Positions 56,908 through 64,000 of a stretch of 64,000 bases of DNA are shown one piece after another. The notes below the pieces were generated by a model. That model worked only from the letters and a program-made list of their open reading frames with translations, did no database searches and was not told the DNA's origin. The translations under genes and the position numbers were made by a program. The stretch covers positions 1 through 64,000 of the forward strand of contig JBGCFG010000012.1 in assembly GCA_045106815.1 (NCBI GenBank), given 5' to 3'. The DNA comes from JAUIAI01 sp045106815. Its GTDB lineage: Bacteria; Pseudomonadota; Gammaproteobacteria; Burkholderiales; Burkholderiaceae_E. Each line of letters starts with the position of its first letter. The stretch's first letter is position 1.

Positions 56908-58305
56908 ATGAGTGAATTTGCGACGTTGTCGGCAGCGCAGATGAGTGCCGCGTTTGCGGCGAAAGAATTGTCGCCGGTGGCGGTGACGCAGGCTGTGCTT
57001 GATCGTATGGCTAAGCTTGAGCCGGTGCTTAATGCGATGTACCTGATTAAGGCTGATGATGCATTGGCGAGCGCTAAGCTGGCCGAGGCGCGGTGGGCAA
57101 AGGGTGAGCCGCTCAGTGCCCTTGATGGCGTGCCGGTGACGGTTAAAGAGAATATTGATACGGCGGGTGACCCGACACCCAGCGGCACTGCTGCGACGCC
57201 GCTGACGCCCAAAGCCGTTGATGCGCCGCAGGCGGCGCGGCTGCGTGAAGCGGGTTGTGTATTGGTGGGTAAGACCGTAATGCCGGACTACGGCATGCTG
57301 TCTGCCGGGCTTTCTTCCATTCATGGGGTAACGCCAAATCCCTGGAATCTTGAGCGCAATACCTCGGGCTCTTCTTCGGGAGCAGGCTCTGCCGGCGCGG
57401 TTGGCTATGGGCCTTTACACCTGGGGACTGACATTGGTGGGTCGGTGCGACTACCGGCGACGCATTGTGGTTTGTTTGGGCACAAGCCGAGTCTTGGTCG
57501 CGTGCCAGTTGATCCGCCGTTTCTTGGGCGTGCGACAGGCCCAATGACGCGCACGGTTACTGACTCGGCGATGTTGCTTGAAGTGCTGAGCCGGCCCGAC
57601 AAGCGCGATTACATGAGTCTGCCCTATCAGCCTGAAGCCTATGCTGAGAAGCTATCTCAACTCGAGGTCAAGGGCTTGCGGATTGGCCTCATCACAGACA
57701 TGAACGCAGGTTTGTCGCCTGCTGATCCAGTCGTACAGGCTTGTCAGCAAGCCGCGGCTGCCCTAGAGAAGGCCGGAGCCATTGTTGAACCACAAGCCTC
57801 ATTCCTGACACCGGAGATGCTCGACGGCTGGTGTCAGTTTTTTGAGGCACGCTCTTACAACGACATCATGGCACTCGATGAACAAGCGCGGGGCAAGGTG
57901 TTGCCGTTTGTTGTGCGCTGGTGCACTCATCGCGCCGGTGGCTTTAGCGGTGCCGATGTGATGCATGGCTATATGCAGATCATGGCGATGCGCGAAGCAG
58001 CAGTGCGCACCACCGCGCAGTATGACTTTTTGCTCTCGCCGGTTTCGCCTCTGCTGCCATTCGGCGTTAATGAGCATGCGCCGGGTGATGATCCTGAAAA
58101 CGCGCTGCCGCATATTGCGTTTACCGTGGCCTATAACGTCAGTGAACAACCGGCGGCGTCGGTGAACTGGACCCATACGGCCGATGGCCTGCCGGTGGGT
58201 GTGCAGGTGATCGGTCAACGCTTTGATGATCTGAGGGTTTTGCAGTTAAGCCGACAGATTGAACAATTGCGTGGTCCGCAACTGCCGTTTCCTGAGCCAG
58301 GGTAG
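56908..58305 (+). CDS. Amidase-signature family protein
   Basis: The 465-residue protein has the Ser-cisSer-Lys triad: Lys in VPVTVKENIDT, the Gly/Ser-rich TSGSSSGAGSAGAVGYG, and the catalytic Ser in GTDIGGSVRLPA. Family members hydrolyse amides, including GatA, but no gatB or gatC is near and the C-terminus is not GatA-like, so a stand-alone amidase is likelier. AGAGG precedes the ATG by eight bases. Confidence 0.9.
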   Translation: MSEFATLSAAQMSAAFAAKELSPVAVTQAVLDRMAKLEPVLNAMYLIKADDALASAKLAEARWAKGEPLSALDGVPVTVKENIDTAGDPTPSGTAATPLTPKAVDAPQAARLREAGCVLVGKTVMPDYGMLSAGLSSIHGVTPNPWNLERNTSGSSSGAGSAGAVGYGPLHLGTDIGGSVRLPATHCGLFGHKPSLGRVPVDPPFLGRATGPMTRTVTDSAMLLEVLSRPDKRDYMSLPYQPEAYAEKLSQLEVKGLRIGLITDMNAGLSPADPVVQACQQAAAALEKAGAIVEPQASFLTPEMLDGWCQFFEARSYNDIMALDEQARGKVLPFVVRWCTHRAGGFSGADVMHGYMQIMAMREAAVRTTAQYDFLLSPVSPLLPFGVNEHAPGDDPENALPHIAFTVAYNVSEQPAASVNWTHTADGLPVGVQVIGQRFDDLRVLQLSRQIEQLRGPQLPFPEPG

Positions 58306-58325
58306 CCAGCGCCAACCCTGCCGGC

Positions 58326-59261
58326 TTACTTCGCGCCGGCCCGATAGACCTCGGTTTCCGGGTGAAACGCATGCCAGGCAAACCAGAACGCAATCAGAGC
58401 AGTGAGTTCCTCGCCGTTTTCATCGTAGGCGCGTGCACTGTTGCTCAGTTCGTCATAGCTAATGAGTACCGGTTTGCCGTTGAGGGTGTCTTTGACAGTG
58501 GTGGCGGCTTTGCGCAGCTCTACGAAGGGCCAGGCCTTACGGGCAGACCCGTCACTCAAACCTAATACGAGTTCTTTGGGATGAAAATCTTCGGCTGACT
58601 CCCGGACATCGAATAGCAATCTGTCATTGTCTTCGTAGCCGGCATAAGGATTACGAAGGTAGTCTCTTGAAAAGCCGGTGTCGGTTGAGAGCACGACGGT
58701 ATTGGGATGGCGGGATCGCCAGTCCTGCCAGGTGGTGTTCCAGGTGTTGATGGTTTGCAGCGTGCGCCCTTTGTGCGGGCCGTTCACGCTCGTCGCGATA
58801 ATCTGACTCCAGAGCGACTCGCTTTGTTTGTCATACAACAGCACATCGCTGTTATAGAGCAGGCCCGATACACCAAATGTTAGTGTTTTGTCGTCAATAA
58901 CGGGAGAGAAACTCATGCCGGTGCCGCAGAGCGGGCAAAACGTGACGAGTACGGGCGTATTGCCAATGCGGTCGTTGACAATCTCGTGCCAGTTCAAAAT
59001 CGAGATCGGGTAGGCGCGTGCAATGCCCTCAACCAGTACGCCGAGTACCCGGTCTTTGGGTTTTAGAAAGTCAGCTTCACCTTCCGTCACGAATTTTGGA
59101 TTGTTGAGCGCTGGAATGCCGTCCCTTGGCGGGCCGCCGTGCTGGATCTCGGCTGGTGGGACAGACGCATCATCCAGCTTGAAGCCGTTTAGTTCGCGCG
59201 CTTGCAAGGGCAGCGCGGCGAGCAAAGCAAGGGTGATGACTAAGAGCAGGGGTCTGGTCAT
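58326..59261 (-). CDS. DUF3179 domain-containing exported protein
   Basis: The 311-residue protein has a signal peptide (cleavage after LQA) and the DUF3179 core, including NWHEIVNDRIGNTPVLVTFC then PLCGTGMSFSP with a CxxC, and DTGFSRDYLRNPYAGYE. The function of the family is unknown; the CxxC suggests a redox or metal role. The ATG at 59261 is preferred over 59276 because it begins the signal peptide with MTRPLLL. It is convergent with the amidase gene. Confidence 0.85.
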   Translation of the reverse strand: MTRPLLLVITLALLAALPLQARELNGFKLDDASVPPAEIQHGGPPRDGIPALNNPKFVTEGEADFLKPKDRVLGVLVEGIARAYPISILNWHEIVNDRIGNTPVLVTFCPLCGTGMSFSPVIDDKTLTFGVSGLLYNSDVLLYDKQSESLWSQIIATSVNGPHKGRTLQTINTWNTTWQDWRSRHPNTVVLSTDTGFSRDYLRNPYAGYEDNDRLLFDVRESAEDFHPKELVLGLSDGSARKAWPFVELRKAATTVKDTLNGKPVLISYDELSNSARAYDENGEELTALIAFWFAWHAFHPETEVYRAGAK

Positions 59262-59378
59262 TGAAATCTCGAGCATTTATGGGGGCGGGCAACAGAACAA
59301 GCAACGGGGCAACACGCGGGGAAAGGGCAACACACCGGGAAACTCGCAGAGTGACAAGCGCGCTAGCGACCGAAGCCC

Positions 59379-59840
59379 CTATTCAGGTCTAACGCGGTAC
59401 ATCCCCGAGCCGCTGACGGTCAGCACCGTTTCGTTGTGTTGATTCAGGACACACTGTTCAGCCACTACAAAGCCCCGATCGGGTTTACTCTTGGATCGGC
59501 GCGTCGAAATGATCTTCACTTGAGTCCGCAAGCGGTCCCCCGGCCTGACTGGGACGAGCCACTTGATGCCGTCGAGCCCGGGCGAACCCATACTCGCCAG
59601 CGGCGAGATGTAGTGATCCACCAGCATTCGCATCATGACTGAACAAGTCATCCAGCCACTGGCAACGAGGCCGCCGAAATGACTGTTGGCCGCGGCTTGG
59701 TGATCGAGATGAAAGGATTGCGGGTCGTATTGACGAGCAAAGGTCAGAATTTCTTCTTCCGTAACCAGGTAGTCGCCAAACTCAAACTGTTCACCTGCCT
59801 GGTAATCCTGAAAATAGCGTTCTTTGAGAGGAATCATCAT
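59379..59840 (-). CDS. MaoC-like hot-dog-fold dehydratase
   Basis: The 153-residue protein has the hydratase-2/MaoC motif: TFARQYDPQSFHLDHQAA, with the Asp/His pair, and FGGLVASGWMTCSVMMR. It probably acts on an enoyl-CoA or similar ester. Two adjacent ATGs (59840, 59837) are possible starts. A frame extending to 60023 overlaps the apt promoter region and is not credible. Confidence 0.85.
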   Translation of the reverse strand: MMIPLKERYFQDYQAGEQFEFGDYLVTEEEILTFARQYDPQSFHLDHQAAANSHFGGLVASGWMTCSVMMRMLVDHYISPLASMGSPGLDGIKWLVPVRPGDRLRTQVKIISTRRSKSKPDRGFVVAEQCVLNQHNETVLTVSGSGMYRVRPE

Positions 59841-59977
59841 GGGGTACTCGTTGGGGGCTCTTTGGAGTCTCGTGGGAATCACTTTCTGAAGCTTAGCGGG
59901 GTTGGGCCGTACCGACAGACAAGTCCTCATATCCCCACACCCACGGCAAGCTTGGCGTCCTGGTGTATCTTGGACAT

Positions 59978-60559
59978 ATGTCTGCAAAGCCCATGGACGA
60001 CATTCGTCTGAAAAACAGCCCACTGAACACTGACTTTTTGAAGTCAGAAATTCGTAATGTGCCGGACTGGCCTGAGCCTGGCGTGATCTTTCGCGACATT
60101 ACGCCCTTGCTTCAGAACCCGCGTACGCTGCGCGTGCTGGTTGACCTGTTTGTTCATCGTTACATGAACACCGGCCTGAATTTAGTGGCCGGCATTGACG
60201 CACGCGGGTTCATCCTTGGCTCGATCGTGGCATACGAACTAAACCTGGGGTTTATCCCCGTCCGAAAGAAGGGCAAGCTGCCATTCGAAACAATTGCCCA
60301 GGAGTACGAACTTGAGTACGGCAGCGCCACGGTTGAAATGCATGCTGATGCGTGTCGCCCTGGTGATCGCGTGCTGCTCATAGATGATCTCATCGCAACC
60401 GGCGGCACGATGATGGCTGCAAAAGCTTTGTTGGAGCGTCTTGGCGCAGAAATAGTTGAAGGCGCCGCTATTGTAGATTTGCCCGAGTTGGGCGGTTCTG
60501 ACAAGCTACGCGCGGCTGGCCTGGCGCTCAATGTCCTCGTCTCTTTTGATGGTCACTGA
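59978..60559 (+). CDS. apt: Adenine phosphoribosyltransferase
   Basis: Apt salvages adenine to AMP with PRPP. The 193-residue protein has VPDWPEPGVIFRDITPLL, DARGFILG and the PRPP motif VLLIDDLIATGGTMMAA. The ATG at 59978 is likely; 59993 is an alternative. hslR follows 11 bp later. Confidence 0.94.
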   Translation: MSAKPMDDIRLKNSPLNTDFLKSEIRNVPDWPEPGVIFRDITPLLQNPRTLRVLVDLFVHRYMNTGLNLVAGIDARGFILGSIVAYELNLGFIPVRKKGKLPFETIAQEYELEYGSATVEMHADACRPGDRVLLIDDLIATGGTMMAAKALLERLGAEIVEGAAIVDLPELGGSDKLRAAGLALNVLVSFDGH

Positions 60560-60570
60560 ATCACTCAAGC

Positions 60571-60990
60571 ATGACAACACCCGAACCTCAGCAGGCAGAA
60601 ATCAGAGTCGACAAATGGTTGTGGGCGGCGCGTTTTTTCAAGACTCGGTCACTGGCGCAAACAGCTTTGGAAAATGGCCGTGTCCTAGTCGACGGTGAGC
60701 GGGTTAAGCGCTCTCGCACCATTCAAATCGGCCAGAAGGTTTGGCTCAGAACCGGTCACATCGAGCGAACCGTGGTGGTGCTTGGTGTCTCGGCTAACCG
60801 AGGGTCTGCGCCTGTTGCACAGACTCTGTATGAAGAAACCGAGGAATCGGTTGCGAATCGTCAGGCGCAGCGCGATAAGCGCCGCCTATTTGTCGATCCG
60901 GCTTCCGCGATTGCCGCCGGCAGACCCACCAAGCGTGACAGGCGGCGCATTCATGAGCTTCAGGGAGGGGCTGCTGATGATCTGGACTAA
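60571..60990 (+). CDS. hslR: Heat-shock protein 15 (HslR), S4-domain RNA-binding
   Basis: The 139-residue protein has an S4 RNA-binding domain (RVDKWLWAARFFKTRSLAQT, NGRVLVDGERVKRSR) and the basic C-terminal tail GRPTKRDRRRIHEL. Hsp15 recycles stalled 50S subunits that carry a nascent chain. It overlaps the next gene by 14 nt. Confidence 0.9.
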   Translation: MTTPEPQQAEIRVDKWLWAARFFKTRSLAQTALENGRVLVDGERVKRSRTIQIGQKVWLRTGHIERTVVVLGVSANRGSAPVAQTLYEETEESVANRQAQRDKRRLFVDPASAIAAGRPTKRDRRRIHELQGGAADDLD

Positions 60991-61588
60991 AGTCATTTTG
61001 CGACCTGCGCAAACAGCGCTGCTGGCATTGTTGTTGCTGTTTGGATCGGCCGTCTCGGCCCAGTCAGTGCCTGAACTCAGCGTTAAAGATGCCGCGAAGC
61101 GGCTTGCCAACGGCGGCTATATCCTGATGATGCGCCACTCCCGTACTGTGCCTGGCACCGGTGACCCGCCTGGCTTCAAGCTCAAAAAGTGCGACACGCA
61201 GCGAAATTTGTCTGAGGCCGGGCGGCAGCAGGCCATCGCTTTAGGGCGAGCATTTGCTGAGGCCAATATTCCACTCGCTGAAGTTCGCCACAGCCAATGG
61301 TGCCGGTGTCGCGACACCGCCTGGCTGGCGTTTGGTAAAGCCATCCCCGTCACTGACCTCAAAGCCCTCAATTCAACTTTTGCTGGTCAGGGCGACCCCG
61401 CCGCCCAACAGGCCGCTCTGAAAGAGCAAGCCGCTGCGCTCACAACAGGCACCAATGTGATGTGGGTGACCCACCAGGTCATCGTGAGTGGGGCGACCGG
61501 TCTATGGACTTCGCAGGGTGATGTATTGGCTACACAACTCGTTGATGGCGAGTTCGTTGTCAGATTTCGAATTCCGGTGAGTGACTAG
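60977..61588 (+). CDS. Histidine-phosphatase-superfamily exported protein
   Basis: The 203-residue protein has a signal peptide ending VSAQ and the branch-1-like motif MMRHSRTVPGTGDPPG, with RHS in place of the common RHG. The second catalytic His is probably in WVTHQVIVSG. The ATG at 60977 is chosen because GGGAGGGG lies just upstream. It is probably periplasmic; the substrate is unknown. Confidence 0.75.
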   Translation: MIWTKVILRPAQTALLALLLLFGSAVSAQSVPELSVKDAAKRLANGGYILMMRHSRTVPGTGDPPGFKLKKCDTQRNLSEAGRQQAIALGRAFAEANIPLAEVRHSQWCRCRDTAWLAFGKAIPVTDLKALNSTFAGQGDPAAQQAALKEQAAALTTGTNVMWVTHQVIVSGATGLWTSQGDVLATQLVDGEFVVRFRIPVSD

Positions 61589-61607
61589 CCGGTTGGGGAG
61601 TAATGCT

Positions 61608-62357
61608 ATGCAAGCGCCAGTGGTGCTCATTACAGGAGGCTCGCGGGGCATCGGCGCAGCCGTCGCGCTGCAGTCAGCAAAGGCGGGCTATGACGTCGTA
61701 CTCACTTACCAGACTGAGCAAGCGCCTGCCGATGCAATCTGTGACCAGATCACTGCCCTGGGCCGTCGGGCACTTGCGCTCAAGGCAGATGTTGCCCGCG
61801 AAGCCGATGTGCTGGCAGTGTATGCCGCGCTGGATGAGCAGTTTGGACGGCTTGATGCCCTGGTCAACAATGCCGGAACCGTTGAGCCTGCTCAGCCCTT
61901 CCATGAGTACTCTGCCCAGCGAATTGAGCGTCTGCTCTCGGTGAACATTCTCGGGGCTTTTCTGGTCGCGCGGGAGGCGGTTAAGCGCCTCTCGATTGAC
62001 CTGGGCGGGCGTGGCGGCAGTATTGTCAATATTTCATCGGTCGCAGCCAAACTGGGCGCTCCCAATGAGTACATCGACTATGCAGCCACCAAAGGTGCGC
62101 TCGATACGCTGACGGTCGGGCTGGCTAAAGAACTGGCTGGCCAGGGCGTGCGGGTTAACTCGGTACGGCCCGGGCTTATAGATACTGAGATTCACGCTCG
62201 AGGCGGGCGCCCGGAAAGAATCGCCCAGTTATCTCCCTCGCTGCCATTCGGGCGCGCAGGTACACCTGACGAGGTTGCCACTGGGGTGCTCTACCTGATG
62301 TCGCCAGAAGCCAGTTATGTCTCAGGCACTTTGCTAGATATTGCCGGTGCCCGCTAG
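61608..62357 (+). CDS. Short-chain dehydrogenase/reductase
   Basis: The 249-residue classical SDR has TGGSRGIG (NAD(P) loop), NNAG, the catalytic Ser of NISSVAAK and YAATKGA, and PGLIDTEIHA. The ATG at 61608 is eight bases after GGGGAG. The substrate is unknown. It is 19 bp downstream of the phosphatase-like gene, in a probable operon with apt and hslR. Confidence 0.88.
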   Translation: MQAPVVLITGGSRGIGAAVALQSAKAGYDVVLTYQTEQAPADAICDQITALGRRALALKADVAREADVLAVYAALDEQFGRLDALVNNAGTVEPAQPFHEYSAQRIERLLSVNILGAFLVAREAVKRLSIDLGGRGGSIVNISSVAAKLGAPNEYIDYAATKGALDTLTVGLAKELAGQGVRVNSVRPGLIDTEIHARGGRPERIAQLSPSLPFGRAGTPDEVATGVLYLMSPEASYVSGTLLDIAGAR

Positions 62358-62436
62358 GCGCTTAGGCTTTTCAAGACCTGGGCCTGAAGTGGCTGAAGCC
62401 TGAGCGGAGCGTGCTGCCCGACTCAGGCATTTCTGA

Positions 62437-62952
62437 TTAAAACGGAATGTCGTCGTCCATGTCGTCAAAGTTAGGCGCCGGGCGACTCCCGCCACCGCCA
62501 CCGCCCCCACCGCCGCGGTTACCGCCTCCACCGCCGCCGCCGTAGTTTCCGCCACCACCGCCACCACCACCACCGCCGTAGCCACCACCACCACTACCAC
62601 CACCGCCGCCCATGTCATCGCGGCCGCCAAGCATCTGCATCTGGTCACCGATGATTTCGGTCGTCCAGCGGTCTTTGCCTTCTTTGTCCTGCCATTTGCG
62701 CGTCTGTAGGCGACCCTCAACATAAATTGAGCGTCCCTTCTTGAGGTACTCGCCCGCAATCTCGGCCAGGCGGTTGTAAAACACCACCCGGTGCCATTCG
62801 GTCTCTTCGCGGCGCTCGCCGCTTTCTTTGTCTTTCCAGTTGCGCGAGGTCGCAATGTTGACATTGCAGATTGCCCCGCCATTGGGTGAGTACCGGGTTT
62901 CCGGGTCACGGCCCAGATTGCCGACCAAAATCACCTTATTCACTGATGCCAT
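62437..62952 (-). CDS. ssb: Single-stranded DNA-binding protein
   Basis: The 171-residue SSB has an N-terminal OB fold (MASVNKVILVGNLGRDPETR, TEWHRVVFYNRLAEIAGEYL), a long Gly-rich linker encoded by GGC/GGT repeats, and the acidic tip DDDIPF that recruits partner proteins. It is divergent from uvrA. Confidence 0.97.
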   Translation of the reverse strand: MASVNKVILVGNLGRDPETRYSPNGGAICNVNIATSRNWKDKESGERREETEWHRVVFYNRLAEIAGEYLKKGRSIYVEGRLQTRKWQDKEGKDRWTTEIIGDQMQMLGGRDDMGGGGGSGGGGYGGGGGGGGGGNYGGGGGGGNRGGGGGGGGGSRPAPNFDDMDDDIPF

Positions 62953-63320
62953 CTAGAACTCCTCGCATTAGGTGCAGGGAACGAATGATAGCGGTTGCTG
63001 GGGCGCTTTGTTCTGTGCTCGACCAGCCCAAAGGCTGATCCGTGAAGCTAGCGTTCTGAGGGCCGCGCGGGGCCCGGCTGGCAGGGCACATGCGCACCCT
63101 GCCACAAGACGACACCAAAAGACCAGGCTCTGGCTGGACCTTCGCGTTAGACTTACCGGTTGCCCTTTTCAACCACGTGATCGCATGCCTGTTGTCTCGC
63201 TAATTGCTTTTGTCCCGATTGATGCCGCGGTTTCACCTAGAGCTACCGCCCATTCTTTAGCTTTCAGGCGCGGCTGCCCGCTGGTTGCCGGGCAAATCTG
63301 CGTATTGCCGGTCAGCCGTC
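62953..63320. other. Intergenic region between ssb and uvrA
   Basis: A 368-bp divergent promoter region. It has a perfect 8-bp inverted repeat, TGGCAGGG/CCCTGCCA (63079-63086, 63097-63104), and TGCCCG/CGGGCA near 63276. I do not see a good LexA site (CTGT-N8-ACAG). No gene is called here. Confidence 0.5.
63079..63104. repeat. Inverted repeat in the ssb-uvrA promoter region
   Basis: Arms TGGCAGGG and CCCTGCCA flank a 10-nt spacer. It could be an operator or a weak terminator. No T-run follows. Confidence 0.35.
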
Positions 63321-64000
63321 ATGGATGAGATCCGCATTCGAGGCGCGCGTACCCACAACCTAAAAAATTGCAATCTCGATTTGCCGCGCAACAAACTCGT
63401 CGTGCTCACGGGCATCTCGGGTTCGGGTAAATCATCGCTTGCGTTTGACACGCTGTATGCGGAGGGCCAGCGGCGATATGTCGAGTCATTGTCTGCGTAT
63501 GCGCGTCAATTTTTGCAGTTGATGGAAAAACCTGATGTTGATTTGATCGAAGGTTTGTCGCCAGCGATTTCCATTGAGCAAAAGGCCACCAGCCATAATC
63601 CGCGCTCAACGGTGGGCACGGTGACGGAGATTCATGACTACTTGCGTCTGCTGTTTGCGCGAGCTGGCACGCCCTATTGCCCGGATCATCCCGAGCATCC
63701 GTTGCAGGCACAAACCGTTTCGCAGATGGTCGATTCGGTGCTCGAGCAGCCAGAGGGTACTCGTTTGATGATCCTCGCGCCCGTGCTCACAGCGCGCAAA
63801 GGCGAGCACCATGACTTGTTTCATGATCTGCAGTCACAAGGCTTTGTGCGCGTGCGAGTGCGCGGCGATGGCAAAGACTCCACCGCAAAAATTGTGGATA
63901 TCTCAGAAGATGTGCCAGCGCTGGAGAAAAACCGGAAGCACACGGTTGAGGTGGTGGTTGACCGAGTGAAAGTCAGAGGTGATATAAAACAGCGACTAGC
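63321..64000 (+). CDS. uvrA: UvrABC system subunit A, N-terminal part
   Basis: The frame MDEIRIRGARTHNLKNCNLD onward is the start of UvrA, the damage-recognition ATPase of nucleotide excision repair. It has the first Walker A motif GISGSGKSS and the conserved LYAEGQRRYVESLSAYARQF. About 226 codons are visible and the frame runs to the window end without a stop. Confidence 0.97.
   Translation, partial: MDEIRIRGARTHNLKNCNLDLPRNKLVVLTGISGSGKSSLAFDTLYAEGQRRYVESLSAYARQFLQLMEKPDVDLIEGLSPAISIEQKATSHNPRSTVGTVTEIHDYLRLLFARAGTPYCPDHPEHPLQAQTVSQMVDSVLEQPEGTRLMILAPVLTARKGEHHDLFHDLQSQGFVRVRVRGDGKDSTAKIVDISEDVPALEKNRKHTVEVVVDRVKVRGDIKQRL

Noticed and set aside
59287..59332. GGGCAACA repeated three times at 18-20 bp
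   Set aside because: The copies are short, the spacing is uneven and there is no dyad, so neither CRISPR nor an iteron array is supported.
62334..62909. 191-residue frame with Val/Ala-rich stretch overlapping ssb
   Set aside because: It is the alternative frame of the Gly-codon repeat in ssb.

Overview
The window looks like one contiguous stretch of a betaproteobacterial chromosome, most likely from the order Burkholderiales. The evidence is a long S10-spc-alpha ribosomal operon of betaproteobacterial type, a periplasmic 'Bug' receptor with a tripartite tricarboxylate transporter, a TRAP transporter, the pilMNOPQ-aroK-aroB-gltB-gltD order, the lysA/lptM/cyaY/mrcA cluster, and a cytochrome c4 next to engB. 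No rRNA, tRNA, CRISPR array, insertion sequence or prophage was seen. The gene at each end is cut by the window edge.

Layout. 1-9.4 kb is accessory: the C-terminal part of a protein with three tandem repeats, an AhpD-like gene behind a perfect FNR-type site, a TauD-type dioxygenase/TRAP operon, a small HbpS-like/SirB2/hemerythrin cluster, an orphan CheW and an MFS transporter. 9.9-23.9 kb holds rplC to rplQ, including secY, infA, rpmJ and rpoA; rpsJ is not next to rplC. 24.4-29.7 kb carries a TctC-TctA-TctB transporter, a periplasmic metallo-beta-lactamase-fold protein, a flavin-binding oxidase-like protein and a lipoprotein. 29.7-33.1 kb is an engB-hemB-ferritin-MFS cluster in which the ferritin resembles the cargo of encapsulin compartments although no encapsulin gene is present. 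33.4-40.0 kb holds cytochrome c4, the MsrPQ protein-repair pair, lysA-lptM, cyaY and mrcA. 40.6-47.9 kb is the type IV pilus alignment/secretin operon, extended by an Ig-like lipoprotein gene. 48.0-56.3 kb holds aroK, aroB, gltB and gltD. 56.9-64.0 kb holds an amidase, a DUF3179 protein, a MaoC-like protein, apt, hslR, a histidine-phosphatase-like protein, an SDR, ssb and the start of uvrA.

The most unusual structure lies between gltD and the amidase gene (56351-56845). Two palindromic elements of about 200 bp lie in opposite orientation. They share a 43-nt apical module (41/43 identical) and a 30-nt junction-hairpin module (27/30 identical). Their 24-bp inner helices are each perfectly self-complementary yet unrelated to each other in sequence. 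This pattern, conserved unpaired modules with interchangeable helices, suggests a structured repeat family; I do not recognise it as a named one.

All calls come from reading the sequence and the translations. No database search or folding calculation was run.
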